Below are positions 5,592-5,725 of a stretch of 5,725 nt of DNA, in pieces. The DNA is taken from positions 1 to 5,725 of the forward strand of contig JAKACS010000247.1 in the NCBI GenBank assembly GCA_021821235.1, given 5' to 3'. The notes below the pieces were generated by a model. That model did no database searches. It was not told the DNA's origin and was given only the letters and a program-made list of their open reading frames with translations. This DNA is from Bacillota bacterium (GTDB lineage Bacteria > Bacillota > Bacilli > Bacillales_B > DSM-18226). Within the stretch, counting starts at the first letter, position 1. Each line of letters begins with the position of its first letter. A program made the translations under genes and the position numbers.

Positions 5592-5725
5592 ATGTTCTTT
5601 AAATTTGTTTCAAAGCGTTTCGAGGAGATAGCGGCCAACGGTTTGCCCAAGCTTTGGACTATGAGCTGGTGCTGGACAAGAATACGAAGTTATTTTGACA
5701 GGTTTGGGGGTTGCAAGCGAAAAGT
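5592..5725 (+). other. Unresolved right edge: possible gene start or decayed coding remnant
   Basis: An ATG at 5592 has a good Shine-Dalgarno, GAGGAG (5578-5583), eight bases upstream, and stays open for 44 codons to the window end. Its peptide (MFFKFVSKRFEEIAANGLPK...) is Trp-, Arg- and Cys-rich later on and matches nothing I know. The other two forward frames also contain protein-like stretches: AQALDYELVLDKNTKLF, ending at the TGA at 5696, and AGAGQEYEVILTGLGVASEK, running off the edge. On the minus strand a frame open from 5723 ends at a TGA at 5610 (C-terminus TVGRYLLETL). These could be a frameshifted remnant, a real gene continuing right, or a convergent gene's tail. I cannot assign a function. 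Confidence 0.2.

Noticed and set aside
1..5725. CRISPR arrays, tRNA or rRNA genes, complete insertion sequences
   Set aside because: No regularly spaced direct repeats, no tRNA-like gene with a CCA-proximal acceptor stem, no rRNA-like stretch and no transposase frame were seen on either strand.

Overview
The window looks like a chromosomal stretch from a Bacillaceae-type firmicute. The evidence is moderate to low GC, strong GGAGG-type Shine-Dalgarno sites, a GTG-started lipoprotein, rho-independent terminators with T runs, and a catabolite-response (cre) box that matches the Bacillus consensus at every defined position. The first gene closely resembles what I remember of Bacillus subtilis YfjN. 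All identifications come from reading the sequence; no database search was run.

Layout. Positions 1-169 hold no gene I can support. They carry a good sigma-A-like promoter interleaved with a perfect 9-bp inverted repeat. Positions 170-1138 encode a tRNA-dihydrouridine synthase, closed by a terminator at 1157-1188. Positions 1189-1314 are the control region of the next operon: an A-rich tract, the cre box and candidate promoters. Then come three co-directional genes of one ABC importer: a lipoprotein sugar-binding protein (chvE-like, 1315-2424), a duplicated-domain ATPase (mmsA-like, 2503-4023) and a permease (mmsB-like, 4036-5211). A 16-bp stem-loop with no T run sits between chvE and mmsA. 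The operon ends at a strong terminator (5226-5259). The remaining ~460 bases are gene-poor. They contain a roughly 100-nt nested hairpin of a dispersed-repeat type, several smaller hairpins, and at the very end ambiguous short open frames.

How the genes work together. The ChvE-like protein would be anchored to the outer face of the membrane and capture monosaccharides. It would pass them to the MmsB-like channel, powered by the MmsA-like ATPase. The cre box implies CcpA repression when preferred sugars are present. The intercistronic hairpin probably lets the binding protein be made in excess over the membrane components. No dedicated regulator or sugar-catabolic enzyme is present in the window. 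The dihydrouridine synthase is a separate housekeeping transcription unit.

I see no clearly new biological system. The most worthwhile leads are the inverted repeat straddling the dus promoter, the structured repeat after the operon with its possible flanking duplication, and the unexplained frames at the right edge.
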